64,000 nucleotides of DNA from Adineta ricciae (taxonomy: Eukaryota; Rotifera; Eurotatoria; Adinetida; Adinetidae): contig CAJNOJ010000099.1 of NCBI GenBank assembly GCA_905250025.1, positions 288,470 through 352,469 of the forward strand, given 5' to 3'. This document shows, piece after piece, positions 21,539 to 34,483 of this stretch; position 1 is the first letter of the stretch, and the number at the start of each line of letters is the position of its first letter. The translations under genes were made by a program, and so were the position numbers. Below the pieces are notes generated by a model. The model saw only the letters and a list, made by a program, of their open reading frames with translations, was not told the DNA's origin and searched no databases.

Positions 21539-23196
21539 ATGAAGCAACTCTATAGATCTATTCTGTAATTTCGAGACGCAATAAAGATAAATCAGTGCCG
21601 CAAGCGGTTCATTGCAAATAACAATCCAAATCTTCGCTCAATTTCGATATTCGACAGATTAACATGACTCGTGCCGTATCGAATTATACTATTCATTCAT
21701 TTATTACTACTGTGCATAGCTCGATAAACATCGATTGGAGATCAAAACTCCATGATATTGAGAATTATTGTACACGCGCTACTTTGTCTAAATTGTCTAT
21801 AATAGAATTTCTAGAAATGCAACCAATGTTCATGATGAATCAAATGATATGCTAATAAGAACAAGTTCGAATTCAAACACTTGATGTCGACTTTCAACAA
21901 AATATAAAAACTAATGCCCCCACGATAATAAAGTTCTAATTGAATGAATAGGTTGGTGAATAAAATCAAACAAGAAACGTGTAGAAAAGTCTACGCTGAC
22001 TTGCCGTAAATCGCTGGTGATAATATACCGTTGAAAATATCTAATGTGAAGCGTCTTTAAGAAAAAGTCTTTTTTGTATTGCTTCTTGATAAAATAGACG
22101 GATATCAGAGATAAGGATACAATGGTCGATAACGACACTTTTGAAATACAGTTTTGTCACGATCAACAATAGACATTCCGTCATTATTAGTTATTCAATA
22201 TCTGCTGAATTTCAATAACTGACTAAAGTTTTTTAATGATTGTATAGACACAACATATCCATAGCACTGGCATCATCCATAACAGATTCCAATCCAATCG
22301 GCGTTTATGAGACCATCCAGTCTGGTTTAGACGTTCAACAAAAGATTGCCCGGTAGATGTGACTAATGGTAGAACTAACTGTATATCGACGACGGAGAAG
22401 TAAAAATCTCTTCGTATTTGTATTCTTTAGTAAAGATGTTACCGTTGATATCGTTCTATCAATCTTCTTCAGTTTCTTTACGTTTTCTGTCAACTCAATC
22501 ATACTATACATCTATTATTCAACGTTATTCATCATCAATCCGTCCACCTAGACCGCTATTTTTACCTTCAGCAAAGAAAGACCGTATTAACTAATAATTA
22601 CGCAAAATCAAAACTCATTCGAATTTTGTCAGTTCATAATGTTATACAAACTTTCAATTCATTGATTGATTTTCGACGAGAACAAGCCCAACGAACGGTG
22701 TTCATCCATGTAAACTGTTCCCTTCTTTTTCCAATCTTCCATCTAATTTCCTAAAACTTTAGCTTGGTCGATCTCATTCCGAATCCGAACTATACAAATT
22801 ATGTTCACGTGTTGGTCAAATTTCGAATATGACACTTTATTCCGCAAATAAAAAAGTTTGTTCAAATCATCATATAGTAACAATCGAATGTGATTGACTC
22901 TTTTAGGAATGTGCGTTATTGGAATTCTCGAACGATCAAAGTGTCAATAAATTATTGAATATCACGAGTCACTCCACGAATGAAAATCGTTTACCGTGTG
23001 CGTCGCGAAATTTGTATTTTGCAGTATGTGATTGAAATCTAACAAAACGCACTTCTTCATCTCATGTATAGTCTCAACTAACTGGTTCGCGATTAAAACA
23101 TCATTCGTTCGGTCGTGAAGTTCAACAACCGGATGATTCAGTTCTCGATACAGCTTTAGCTGATATTCGTAACGTAAGGCTTGCAGGAACAGAAGA
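21539..23196. other. Gene-poor stretch
   Basis: About 1.65 kb with ORFs of at most 75 codons. The last 100 bases before 23197 are open in one plus frame and contain a TTGCAG acceptor at 23180-23185, so an upstream exon of the poly(A)-polymerase fragment is possible. Nothing else was recognised. Confidence 0.4.
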
Positions 23197-23641
23197 ATGC
23201 AGTTTTCTCAATTTGAATCGTGTGATCTTCTTGAAATTAGTGACCAAATTCGTCATTTTTTGCAAAAACCCAAACTAACTGAACTGGATACAAGACTTCG
23301 ATTCTTCATTGCATCACTCGTCGAAGGTAAAAGGACGAAAATGTTTTGTATGGGGAAAGCAGTGTGACCAATTCTTTCTCGAAGCATTTGGGAGTATTTT
23401 TGTTGATACTGTTTGTCTTCCATTTGGTTCATCGATAACAAAATTTGGTAAATCTCGGTGTGATTTGGATATGTTGTTAACATTCGAAGATTTCCGAGAG
23501 AAAAATATAAGAATTCTTCGAATGGTTTTTCTCAATTATGAACGATCGGATTTACAGCAAATCGAATCAGATGGTAAAATACAACAATTACGTTTTCTGA
23601 CTAAACGAAGTTATCTAAACGATCGATATCCAACTGCGTAA
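23197..23641 (+). pseudogene. MTPAP: Mitochondrial poly(A) polymerase-like (MTPAP) 5' fragment
   Basis: Exon A is 23197-23326 and exon B 23385-23641, separated by a 58-bp GT-AG intron (23327-23384). Spliced, the protein reads DTRLRFFIASLVEAFGSIF then LPFGSSITKFGKSRCDLDML. This is the nucleotidyltransferase core of MTPAP-type poly(A) polymerases: GSS...G, with the metal-binding DLD. In MTPAP several hundred more residues, including the second acidic catalytic residue and the palm/central domains, should follow; here the frame ends at 23641 and I find no continuing exon. Directly downstream lies the tail of an unrelated, opposite-strand PRPS pseudogene. The fragment is therefore probably a truncated gene copy, although a distant further exon cannot be excluded (GTAAAG at 23639 could serve as donor). 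Confidence 0.7.
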
Positions 23642-23706
23642 AGAAACAATTTATCTCGATAAGAAAACGCACGTGATAAAAAAATCGACGGATAAACGGT
23701 TTTTAC

Positions 23707-24940
<1,234 letters not shown>

Positions 24941-26380
24941 CCTTGAAACTTATGATGGACGATGTTCTAAAATACTTGATAAGTTCGTATAAGAACCTTG
25001 ACTGCAGTTCGAATCTGTTCGATTTTTTTACATAATGTTCATCTGGATGAAGCAATGCAATATCATCTAAAACATTTCGATTAAAAAAAATTTCTCATTG
25101 ACTCTCATTGTGTTTTTCATCAGGGAAAGAACATCATGCTACAATGCAACGGGAAGAAGACAAAGCGCAGGTGAATAGCTACTCTACTTACGTAAATGAT
25201 GATTTTCTTCCATTTTCGTAATGAGATGTTATCGATAATGGTAGTAATAGTGGTACCGATCTTGATAAAGAGAAAAAAGGACGAGAAGGGAAAAACATGT
25301 TTCTTTTAATCTGGATATTATTTCGTTTATTTTCTCTTTCTTCTCTTCTGTTAAGAAATTTCGAATCCATCATCTGATCAGCCTAATGGAAAGAAAAGCT
25401 ACAATAAACGATGAATGGAAAAAAGAACACTGCATGAACTTTTCCTTTATTTTCAATATTAATTTCCTCTATTCAACGAGTAAATATCATGTAGTACTCA
25501 CCTCTCAACAACAAACAGCTTACTTTCTTGTTATTGTTTTTCTCAACGATTTCAACAAGAGAATAAATAGATCAAAAGCCTTTGGATATAAAGACAAAAG
25601 CAGAAAGTCGGTTCTGCTGCTTTCTCACGAGAGAAAAGATATTCAAACAGGAGAAAAATATGACCGACCATAATAGACGACAAAAGTCACATCCTTATGT
25701 ATATTCCTGTACGATGTTATTATTGGCAATGCTAACATCGAGCCGGCGTTCTCGCTACCGAAAGATAACCTACGTACGTCGAAATAAACAAGAGTATCTT
25801 AATTATCCTCTGCTGTGGAACGAAACAAAACTTTGATATGAAATTAGTAAGCTACTTTTTTCATCTAAACTCGATACTCCTTTAGCAAATGGACCACATA
25901 AAAGGCTATGAAGGCCGACCTTGAACGATGTACCCTTAGTCATAAGATTCTCGATGTGAGAGAGAAAAAATCGTACCCCTTGATCACGTTTTTTCAATTG
26001 AGTACGAATTGAAAATATCAGTCATAATAAAGAAAAATGTATCATATCACTCGCTCATTATATCGGAGGATTTATGAATATATGTCGCTATTGAATGCAT
26101 TCAACGATACTCAACGTATTTCATTCGTTGGTTATTTCGACGACTGTGTCCTCATACATTGAAGATTATCTATCTCCACATTAGATTCTCACATCATCAC
26201 TACTTTTCGCGTCTCACAACAGAAATTGATTTCATCTTAATAAGATTTACCGAGAAAACTATCGTCCAACTAGGTGACATCTTTCATCAAATTAAAACGC
26301 ATGTACATACCATCCTCAGCTTGGCTGATGACATCGATTAATTTTTAGTAAAGAAGAGAAGTGTTTATTCTTTGAACTCG
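24941..26380. other. Gene-poor stretch
   Basis: Upstream of the PRPS pseudogene and of the basic repeat gene. ORFs reach 95 codons but are compositionally biased (Lys/Asn/Phe-rich) and overlap one another; none has recognisable features. Confidence 0.4.
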
Positions 26381-26728
26381 ATGAATAATACAACCGAATT
26401 GAATACCTGTTCGAATCAATACCATGAACGAAGCAAAGATACACTAAGAACCAGAGAAAAACGTGCGCTGTATATGGTTCAATTGCGAGGCGAAAGAGAT
26501 TCCGAATATCGTCGAATTGAACGCGAAAATAACGCTCGTGCTATGCGAAGAAAACGTTTGGAGGATCCACTTTATCGAGAAAACGAACGACAACGAAATC
26601 GTGCACGTATGGCGACAATTCGTCGGGAAAATTCACTCTATCGCCAACAAGAACACTTGAAAAATCGTCATCGGATGGCATCAAAACGTCACTCATTACC
26701 ACAACCAGCTAAAACCAATTCCATCTAA
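26381..26728 (+). CDS. Basic repeat protein, STPR-like units (115 aa)
   Basis: From the ATG at 26381 the protein is strongly basic and made of about three 23-24-residue units after residue 25: RALYMVQLRGERDSEYRRIE, NNARAMRRKRLEDPLYREN, NRARMATIRRENSLYRQQ, NRHRMASKR. Each has the form N-RM--RR-----YR-(E/Q). This is reminiscent of STPR-type DNA-binding repeats (one score and three peptide repeat), so DNA or RNA binding is a reasonable guess. The reading frame stays open after the TAA at 26726-26728 for another 50 codons (to TAA at 26879-26881), with normal-looking sequence including MITHFEISTDPKQQIEYKF, so the annotated stop may be a nonsense mutation in a longer gene. Confidence 0.65.
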   Translation: MNNTTELNTCSNQYHERSKDTLRTREKRALYMVQLRGERDSEYRRIERENNARAMRRKRLEDPLYRENERQRNRARMATIRRENSLYRQQEHLKNRHRMASKRHSLPQPAKTNSI

Positions 26729-27108
26729 AAAAACATTAGAAAACAATTTGCAATGATCACACATTTCGAAATCTCAACTGATCCAAAGCAACAAATTGAA
26801 TACAAATTTCTCCAGGATATTGATGTATTCTGTCGACAAAATGATATCACTTCTCATTCAGATAATGACACTCCAAGTTAATTTGTATATAAAAGCTTTT
26901 CATAGAGAAATTTCATTCGAAAATCAGGAAAGAAAACTATTTTACAGTCCAATTGCCAAGTTTTGAATAAAATATTTATTGAAAATTTTCAAAGCGATAT
27001 GTATTTAATACAGATCAATAACCATTAAAAGCAACAAAACAAAACGAATTTTGAAACAAAGTCAAATTCCAATGAGATTAGTTCGTTTGAAAAAGAGATC
27101 AAAGATTA

Positions 27109-27879
27109 TTAGGTAACCGCTAATGTTAATGAACGACATGGATTGCTTGCTGAGCTCTGAAAGTCATCGTCAGCATAGGGATCATCAAATAACAAAGCTT
27201 CATCGGGATTTTCACTTAAATGCGCGTTTGATGCATCTGGTTGACGATATTGTCCCAATGAAGAATTGTTATTCGAAATTGAAAAGAAGTTAAATCGACC
27301 GCATTTGTTCAAACCGATTGCGTGAAGGAGATTGTTAAAGCGATTGTTTGCATTTTCAGAAAAATCGGATGGATTCGATGATATATGACGATGATTTAAT
27401 CGAGTATAGACAATTAGCAGTGTGAAGAGTAATACAATTGTTAAAAGACACGCAAGAAGTATCAGAAGTACAGTTCGACCCGTACGACAGGTTGGCTCAA
27501 CATTATCTAAACACATTCGAATGAGAAAGATCGCGGGAGTTCATGTAGTTTGGTTTTGCTTTTCATTTTCAAAACATCGATTATTTTTCTGTTCGAAATT
27601 TATTAAACATTTTGTACAATTTGGAGCCTCGATTTGACCCCCCAGGATATGGCTTAATTAAATAAAAAGAGATGGCAATCGATTTCAGTTGAAGTATGAC
27701 ATACTTGTCAATAGATTAGCTGTCGTTGTTGCTCTCAAAGTGGTTGATGAAGTTTCGTCTTAAGGAGAAAATGATGTCAGCAAGAACAAGAAAAATTCAA
27801 GAAAATTACTTTGAGCAAAACAAATGACAAAAAGAAATGAAACAGCAAAGAGATTTTTGAAAAACACGATTTTGTGCAT
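27109..27879 (-). CDS. Single-pass type I membrane protein, three exons (173 aa)
   Basis: Exons: 27879-27810, 27758-27705 and 27506-27109. Introns are 51 and 198 bp with GT-AG ends; both interrupt after the first codon base, so all three exons join in frame (174 codons with stop). Exon 1 is a textbook signal peptide (LFAVSFLFVICFAQ core). Exon 2 and the start of exon 3 give a short Thr/Ser-rich ectodomain (TSSTTLRATTTANLLT) with one Cys. A transmembrane helix (TVLLILLACLLTIVLLFTLL) and a 100-residue cytoplasmic tail with an acidic cluster (LLFDDPYADDDFQ) follow. I recognise no family; it may be a small receptor or adhesion molecule. The 5' exons are too short for ORF scans and are assigned from splice phase and signal-peptide logic. 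Confidence 0.7.
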
Positions 27880-28610
27880 TTTTGTTTGACACGATTTGTT
27901 ATATACTATTATTGATCATATCAACAAATGACAATAAGAGAAAAAAAACATGACGGTGAATAATGAGAATCATACAAAATGATTCATGAGTTTCTGAGCT
28001 TATAATATACATCAACACAAGTGGCATCTATACTTTGAAAATGATTCAACATAATATCTGCAGGGATTCTGAAAGACGATCAGTTGAGGATTCCGAATAT
28101 ATTTCGCTTCACTCTCTCGTGTCATATGAGTGTGTCTAATCTAGAAAGTATTTGAAACAATAAAATAACTACAACATTTTCGTGTATAATCGATTAGGGT
28201 GAAACATTGCTATCGTCTCCAAAAAACTTTCAGAATGCGACAAAATCAAAAATGAACAATAATTGTCCTCTAGAATCACTCTTCTTTGCCGACTACTGCA
28301 CTGTCTAGGACGATTCGATCTATTCTTTTTCTAAATGTACCGTGGTGTATTTTCGCACGTAAGTAAAAAATAGTCAGGTACAGACAAAAAAGTGATTACT
28401 GATATACGTACCATAGCTTTATGCATATGAATATAACAAATATTATTCTCTTCACAATAAGCGTCTAATTATCTATATAATATCGCGACAGACAAAATAT
28501 TTTTTGTTTTTCTATTCACAATATACAATCATCCTAGGATGAGTTGGCATGAAATAAATGCTATTGCATCAAATTCGCCCCTTTTTGTCCTCAGTATCGG
28601 ATCGTCGCAC
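27880..28610. other. Intergenic between divergent genes
   Basis: No ORF of note. Presumed promoter space for the minus-strand membrane protein and the plus-strand secreted protein. Confidence 0.35.
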
Positions 28611-28622
28611 ACAATATGGTGT

Positions 28623-28631
28623 GTATAAATA
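28623..28631 (+). promoter_or_regulatory. Probable TATA box of the secreted PAN-like gene
   Basis: The string TATAAATA in gtgtataaatacc lies about 110 bp before the ATG at 28738, a plausible distance with a 5' UTR of about 80 bases. Sequence match only. Confidence 0.45.
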
Positions 28632-28737
28632 CCTACCCTAAGTATCATTTACACAATATTTTGTCTCCATTTCATAGCAAAGTATTTTGTGATTATATCT
28701 TTTATTTAGATTCAATATTCTTTTCCATTTAGCATTC

Positions 28738-29201
28738 ATGAAAATGAATTCATCAATTCTGGCTTTCGCTCTTCTTGCCTTTATGGTGATCAGCCAAAGC
28801 AATGCACGCTTAACCAAAGAAGACTTTGCCGATGACGATTTTGATCAAGACTTCTTTGCACAAAAACGAGGAGTCCCCTTCCGAGGTATTTTCAGCTCGA
28901 CAATAAAACTGTTCTCATCATCAGTGAATTAAAAATCGTATTTTCTATTACAGATTTAAAAACTGAAACCAGATGTAAAACCATTGTTAGCGATAAAGAT
29001 GCGAATGGTGGTGATCTAAATGGTAGTTATCCGGGACGCGTTCTCACTGCTACTGCTTGTGCTGCATTATGCGAATCATTTCCCGCTTGTGATCATTGGA
29101 CATTTAACGGAGACAGCGGCAAATGTTGGCTCAAGGATAAACCATCACAAATGATAAACTATCCTGGTTCTTATACAGGCAGTTGTACCAAGTCGACATA
29201 A
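28738..29201 (+). CDS. Secreted PAN/Apple-like small protein, two exons (131 aa)
   Basis: Exon 1 is 28738-28885 and exon 2 28954-29201; the 68-bp intron (GTATTT...TTACAG) splits a codon after its first base. Residues 1-23 are a signal peptide (SILAFALLAFMVISQSNA). An acidic segment (EDFADDDFDQDFFAQKR) follows and ends in KR, a possible proprotein cleavage site. The mature part has six cysteines with the spacing ACAALCESFPACDHWTFNG then GKCWLK, typical of PAN/Apple-like folds that bind proteins or sugars. Secretion is well supported; function is unknown. A TATA-like box lies upstream and AATAAA occurs about 55 bp after the stop. The ORF read without splicing (64 codons) ends in the intron and is not the product. 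Confidence 0.85.
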
Positions 29202-29664
29202 ACTTTTGTTCGCTGGTATAGGAACGCCATAACTATATGACTTTGATTAGACCCAAATAAATCAATCTTTTAGTTCCCCTAAACTAACTTCTATCGACTA
29301 ATATTCAATTTTTCGAGTGTTCCCTTTTTCAGTGCAATTTTCTCTATACTATCAATAAACTTTCCAAGGTTATTCAAAGTCAATTCTTTTCTCAATGTGG
29401 AAGAACAAAGACGAAGATGTAAGAAAAAAAAATGCGTGTGAATAAAGTGCATTCACAGGAGAAGTAAATTACAGATAAAGATAGACACTCAGTCTCACAA
29501 ATCCGATAGAATCCAAGATGATGAGTATATGAATATGAGCGTTGATTATTCTGTTTTTGTAACGCTACTGACAATTATTTGTATCGATAACGATAGAAGA
29601 TAAACATTGACAGATCACAGTCAAAGAAACGATGAGCAGACACAAATGTTTTCTTTACATAATC
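29202..29664. other. Intergenic
   Basis: Starts with the 3' UTR of the secreted protein (AATAAA near 29256). No gene recognised. Confidence 0.35.
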
Positions 29665-29668
29665 CGTA

Positions 29669-30533
29669 GGGCTTGTCCGAACGTAACATTGTGACATTTT
29701 GACAAAGTATTTTTCGATTTTTTCGAAGACTATAAAAGTTACGGATCTCGTTCAAACGCTCGTAGATGCAGTTCGTTAAACTCTATCAAAGATTTTGGTT
29801 GAGCTCTTGTATTTCTGCGACGATTTTAGTGTCGCGTAACAGCGTGACATAAAAGGACCCTGACCTCGCAGTACATTATTTTCGTTGTTAATTTTTTCAT
29901 AAAATACTATTCAAATTAAATATAATAAAGCAGTGTTTCGTAGAGATTTCAAAGGACTTTGTGTTGATAAGAAAGATTTTCTTCCCACTGTTTTATTTCG
30001 TACAGAAAATATGAAATACAAACGTAACGCTGTGACATTTTTCGTAACGTTGTGACACAGTTTTTTGCTAATTACTTTTCACACCCTTAGGATGCTTAGA
30101 ATTAAGTGATTTTTTAAAGTGTAAGTCTACTCGGTACTGTGATGATTTATACCTGGAAATAGAATGAGTATATTCATGTAGAAGTCCATATTAGAAGCAA
30201 CAAGTCGAGAACTTGTAAGGAGCTCACGAACCGCCTTTTGCTACAAAACCAAAACGTTAATATGTCATTTTGTAGAGAATCAAATTCTGCATCAAATGGT
30301 ATGTAGAAGAACATGCTTTAAGGAGATGTTTTGCTGAGACCACCCAAAATACAATTCTCAAAAGGCTTAAAATATATTTTCTTACAGAAAAAAGTGGGCT
30401 ACGAACAAAATAGACGTCAGATTCCTAATCAGCGCTAAGAACTACATCTAAAACAGTGTTTAGAAACGCTGTTATCGAAAAAAAAATTTTTCAAAACTTA
30501 ATCAGCGAAGTGTCACTTTACGTGGACATGCCC
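29669..30533. mobile_element. Non-autonomous DNA transposon (MITE-like, 865 bp)
   Basis: The left end reads GGGCTTGTCCGAACGTAAC and the right end, on the opposite strand, GGGCATGTCCACGTAAAG, giving imperfect terminal inverted repeats of about 26 bp. The element is flanked by the direct repeat CGTA (29665-29668 and 30534-30537), a likely 4-bp target-site duplication; GTAGG is an alternative reading. There is no transposase ORF. A short motif of the type CGTAAC--(T/C)GTGACA recurs at 29682, 29835, 30023 and 30043, and a version sits in the right end, like subterminal transposase-binding repeats. The superfamily cannot be assigned by eye. Confidence 0.75.
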
Positions 30534-30537
30534 CGTA

Positions 30538-31014
30538 GGTGTTTTTAGCTGTCAGAAGATCGGGTAAGCTAGAAATACTAAATTGATACTACAGGTGAGA
30601 GTGAAAATGAGGTGTTTCTAATACAGTAAATTGGAGAAAGATAAGAGAATTGCAACAAATCGATCCGTATCTCTTTATAGAAGTAGAAGCGATGTAAAGA
30701 AAAGCGAATAATTCGATAAACTATTCAAACATGACGATGAAAGAAAAATCAAATATTTCAACTGACAACAAAGAATAAAGCCTTGGACAAATGAAGAAAA
30801 GATAGATATCCTGAATTAGTGGCTGCAATTTGACCAGATATCATAATCAATATAAATTATTACGTCTAATCAATGAAGGAAAATAAATTAGTAGTAATTA
30901 ATCATATATCATATACAAATGATCTTCACAAAAATTTATTAAATATATTCTAAATTCAATTTTTCTAAAATATGTTTTTCCATCTGTACAAAAAGATTAT
31001 TTTTCGATATTTTC
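30538..31014. other. Intergenic
   Basis: AT-rich sequence between the transposon and the serine-rich gene. No gene recognised. Confidence 0.35.
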
Positions 31015-32085
31015 TTAGCAATTCGTTTCCGATCGAATCATTGTTTCATGTGTCGCAATCGGTTCGTTTTTGATTAATGATAATGCTGGAGTTGAACAAG
31101 CACTTGTCTTATCATCACATGTCGAAAGTGGAGATGAACATTGTTTCTTCTTTTGCTGTGATCTCGATTGAGTTCCCATTTCATTCACAATTTGATTTAT
31201 CATCGCTATTGTTGTTGATGAACGATAACTGTTCGAAAGAAGAGCCAACGAAGGTTCATCAAGAATACCATGATCATCACCATCAATCTAAATCAATCAT
31301 TTCATTTCGTTTCATCAACAGATTCACGACGATGAGTTAAACTCACTTTAGAATTCAATTCAACTGTTTCAAATACATGATGTCCTTCAGCATGTAAAAG
31401 CGCAGATGGAAAATCAACTGTTGACAAAAATCCTGTCTCGATCAATATGCTCTTCTGTTGTGCTCGTGACAATTGAGTATTTTCATGTGAGATTGTTGTC
31501 AGTAGTTGTCCACTCTCATAATCAGGTATTCGGATCGATGCAGATGAAAGCATCGTTGTTGATTCTTCATTCGAGTTCACTTGATAACTTGTGATGAGTC
31601 GCTGCATAGTACGTTGATTCTGATCGATCAAGTAAGATAATGTATCGTGATGTTTGTTCGATGCTGATGATAATGAAGAGTTGGATGTGATCGATGTTTC
31701 GAATGTATTTGGAGAATTCGTCAAATGATGAATATCACTTTTCTCTTGTAAAACATGATTTAATGATAAATCTGATGATGAATGTGAACAACGTAATGGA
31801 GTGGAGATGGACTGACCACTGACAAGATCTTGTTTGGCAATGGAGAGGAACGATATGTTACAAAGGTGAGAGTGAGAGTAAAGATGATTTATTCGAAGTT
31901 GAGCAGCTCGTTCTTTTTCTATTTGACGAGTCTATTTCATGAAAGTTCATGTACATGTGTGAAGAGGACTTTTGGGTAAATGATGACGTTACCTGGAGAA
32001 GACGAAATGTTCATCGACGTTCAGTTTCATTTTGAATTAATTTGTCTTGTTGACTTGTCGAAATGACCAAAGCTTTCATCTGACC
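31015..32085 (-). pseudogene. Serine/threonine-rich protein gene with an in-frame TGA
   Basis: Three minus-strand segments join in one frame. The last intron lies between LNSK (donor GTGAGT, about 31335) and IDGDDHGILDEPSLALLSN (acceptor TTTAG). An upstream intron with GTAACG...AATAG borders lies near 31932-31992. The protein has a charged helical start (QQDKLIQNETERR, TRQIEKERAAQLRINHLY) followed by a long Ser/Thr/His-rich region and ends KNEPIATHETMIRSETNC. An in-frame TGA at 32011-32013 interrupts the upstream exon between NETERR and TFRLLQ, and no ATG is available immediately after it. It is either a nonsense-mutated gene or a gene with an exon structure I have mis-assigned. No family recognised. 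Confidence 0.5.
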
Positions 32086-32089
32086 AGAT

Positions 32090-32606
32090 AAACGATTGAA
32101 ATATCTTCGTTACAAAAATGTAGTACTTCTAAGGAGATTTACTGTCAAGGGTTTTCTCATAAGTGTTAGTGACATCTATTATGAAATTAAGGTAAGTTTA
32201 TTCATGAGAGAAGTTGAGCTTCTGACTTTTGATTCGTATAAATAGATATGAGGTGAGTAAAGTCAAGAATGGTAAAAATGAACGCTGTCGATCGTTTTCA
32301 ATGCTGTGATATCGATTGGACGCTTCATGCTGAAAGCATTGAGATTGTGAAAAGCTTTGTTTGATATGTGTCGACAGCTATGTGAATCTGGTAGTGAACA
32401 ACGCAAAAGAAATGAATAATATATTTTTATTGTCAACTTCAATCGCAAATTAATTTTTCTCGTAAAGCCTCCATTCTATATCAGAACCTAATACACACAA
32501 ATCTCCCATCTCCACTTCTTAAGTGTCTATCATAGTCGCACGTGAGCCTTATTCGTTTATTTTTTTTCTTAGCTCTCACGGTAACTGTTTGATAAAAATA
32601 GTCGAC
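32090..32606. other. Intergenic
   Basis: May include the 5' end of the minus-strand serine-rich gene. A 61-codon minus ORF (32263-32448) has no recognisable features. The plus frame is open from 32523 but has no ATG before 32607. Confidence 0.3.
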
Positions 32607-33647
32607 ATGCAATCGATTGTTTTGTATCAAATTCCATTTTCACATTTTTGTGACAAAGTACGATGGGCACTAGAATTTTATTCTTTACCGTATGAAGCTG
32701 TCAACTTTACTGGTCGTAAAACACCCGGATACATAAAGGCTCCACGAGAAGTACAAAAATTAACACCACTTATCGAAGATCCAAATAATGATTCGTTTTT
32801 TCTCTCTGATTCCACACCAATTCTCCTTTATCTCGACGAACGTTACGGAAACAAGCAAAAATTATTTCCAGTCAATAAAAAAGACGAAATTGTGCAGTAT
32901 TGTCTTAGTTTAGACAGTGGATTAGGTTTATATGCTCGCCGTCTAGCTTATCTCTACATAATTAGTGAACATCCAGCAATTCTATCTGCTCTGGTTGACT
33001 TTCGATACGACAAGAGTTCTTGTAATGATTGGAAATCTTATTTACTCGGTTTAGCTGGTTCTTGCGTGATTATGTCTCGGGTGGGTGTCGATCGAATTCA
33101 AGAAGAACATATTTTCGAGAAGACAATATGTGTTCTCGATGAAATTCAAAACGATATCCAAGGAAAGGAATATTTATTCGACAACCAATTTACTGCTGCT
33201 GATCTAACATTAACTTCACTTATGGCTCCATTAAGTCTTGTGCCAGGTATCCACGAAAAATACAGAGTGATATTCGATTACTGCGACCGTATGCGGAAAC
33301 TACACGATCCAGAAAAAGATTATAAATCAAATGCTCAACGGCTCTATGAAACTCGACCGAAAAAGTCGTTTCCAATCGTCCGAAGTATTATCTGGTTGCT
33401 TGTTTCAATTTTCTTGTATCCGTTACAATTTCTTTTTGCGAAAGATTTAAAGAAGAAACAGGAATTACAATATCCATCGAACGATGCTGAAAAGAAAGCC
33501 AAAAATGATGTTCGAGTGTTAAAATGGACTACAAAGATTGAATCATTGAAATTTTTCCTGAGAAGCTTTTGCATTTATTGTTTTATACTACCGAGACAAC
33601 TGGAACACGTTCAAAACGAAGAAAAGAGACTTTTAAGTAAGGAATAG
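32607..33647 (+). CDS. Glutathione S-transferase-like protein with C-terminal membrane segment (346 aa)
   Basis: The ATG at 32607 starts directly before the thioredoxin fold: VLYQIPFSHFCDKVRWALEF resembles the GST N-terminal strand-helix with a Ser/Cys active-site region. LTPLIEDPN corresponds to the cis-Pro loop and FFLSDSTPILLYLDERYG to the glutathione-binding SDS/T motif. The alpha-helical C-terminal domain includes LFDNQFTAADLTLTSLMAPL, the N-capping/hydrophobic staple region. After residue 250 the protein is unusual: a hydrophobic segment (SIIWLLVSIFLYPLQFLF) and a basic tail suggest membrane anchoring, which is absent from cytosolic GSTs. Single exon. The likely role is glutathione-dependent conjugation or reduction. 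The frame is open upstream to 32523 but lacks an ATG. Confidence 0.85.
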   Translation: MQSIVLYQIPFSHFCDKVRWALEFYSLPYEAVNFTGRKTPGYIKAPREVQKLTPLIEDPNNDSFFLSDSTPILLYLDERYGNKQKLFPVNKKDEIVQYCLSLDSGLGLYARRLAYLYIISEHPAILSALVDFRYDKSSCNDWKSYLLGLAGSCVIMSRVGVDRIQEEHIFEKTICVLDEIQNDIQGKEYLFDNQFTAADLTLTSLMAPLSLVPGIHEKYRVIFDYCDRMRKLHDPEKDYKSNAQRLYETRPKKSFPIVRSIIWLLVSIFLYPLQFLFAKDLKKKQELQYPSNDAEKKAKNDVRVLKWTTKIESLKFFLRSFCIYCFILPRQLEHVQNEEKRLLSKE

Positions 33648-34483
33648 TATTCACTGTGATGTCTACTTTTTTTTATCATGAAATAAAAAAGAAAAGTAGA
33701 ACTCAGAATATCGGAATACGATTGGTGATTATGAGCCATCATAAGTTAATACTCTGTATAGTCTTGCAATGTTGTACCCGAGATAATCGCTACTTCTGAT
33801 TTTTGCATGTAAAGTCAGAGAGGCGTTTTCTTTCGAGACAACTGTGAGTTTGTCTCGAATTTATTTTTCTAGGACAAAAGATATCGTAGAACAAAGACCG
33901 ATGATGTAGAGTACAGTACAGAATAAGAAACAATTATTATTTATGGCATTGTCTGCAGTGGCAAAAAGGAAATTTCGCATGTACAAAGTCTATCCGAACA
34001 ACAGCGACTTTCGTCACTTGTGATAATGTGCGAAGATAATGTTATAAGTACATTCGAAATCTACGAACATATTTTATGGTGTGAAGCACTATAAATCTGA
34101 GTGTATCCTTGAGTAGAGCCTAAATACTACCAATCGCCATCGGCAGACATACGAAAAAGAACGCGATCAAAATATTGGAGTTTCATACACCAAACGAAAG
34201 TCATAAACTATCAATAAAAATATACAGTTGATGAAAAAAAATGTACTTTTTTTCTCGTTTATTGCATTTCTGTCACGTTTGTCAAACAAAATGAGAAAGA
34301 AAAACAAAGAACGAAAAAGAAAGAAAATCAATATTATTGCATATGCAATCATATTTTCTGCTACTGCACAAAATCAATTCGAACGATGTTGATGGTCAAG
34401 GTCGTCTCATATTTGACTCAAAAGCAATAATTTTGACTGTGGTATCAAGTATTTCTCAATTTCTTTCTTCTCCAACTGAATAA
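33648..34483. other. Intergenic
   Basis: AT-rich. A 61-codon minus ORF (34167-34352) is Phe/Ile-rich and overlaps poly-A/T runs; rejected as a gene. Confidence 0.4.
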
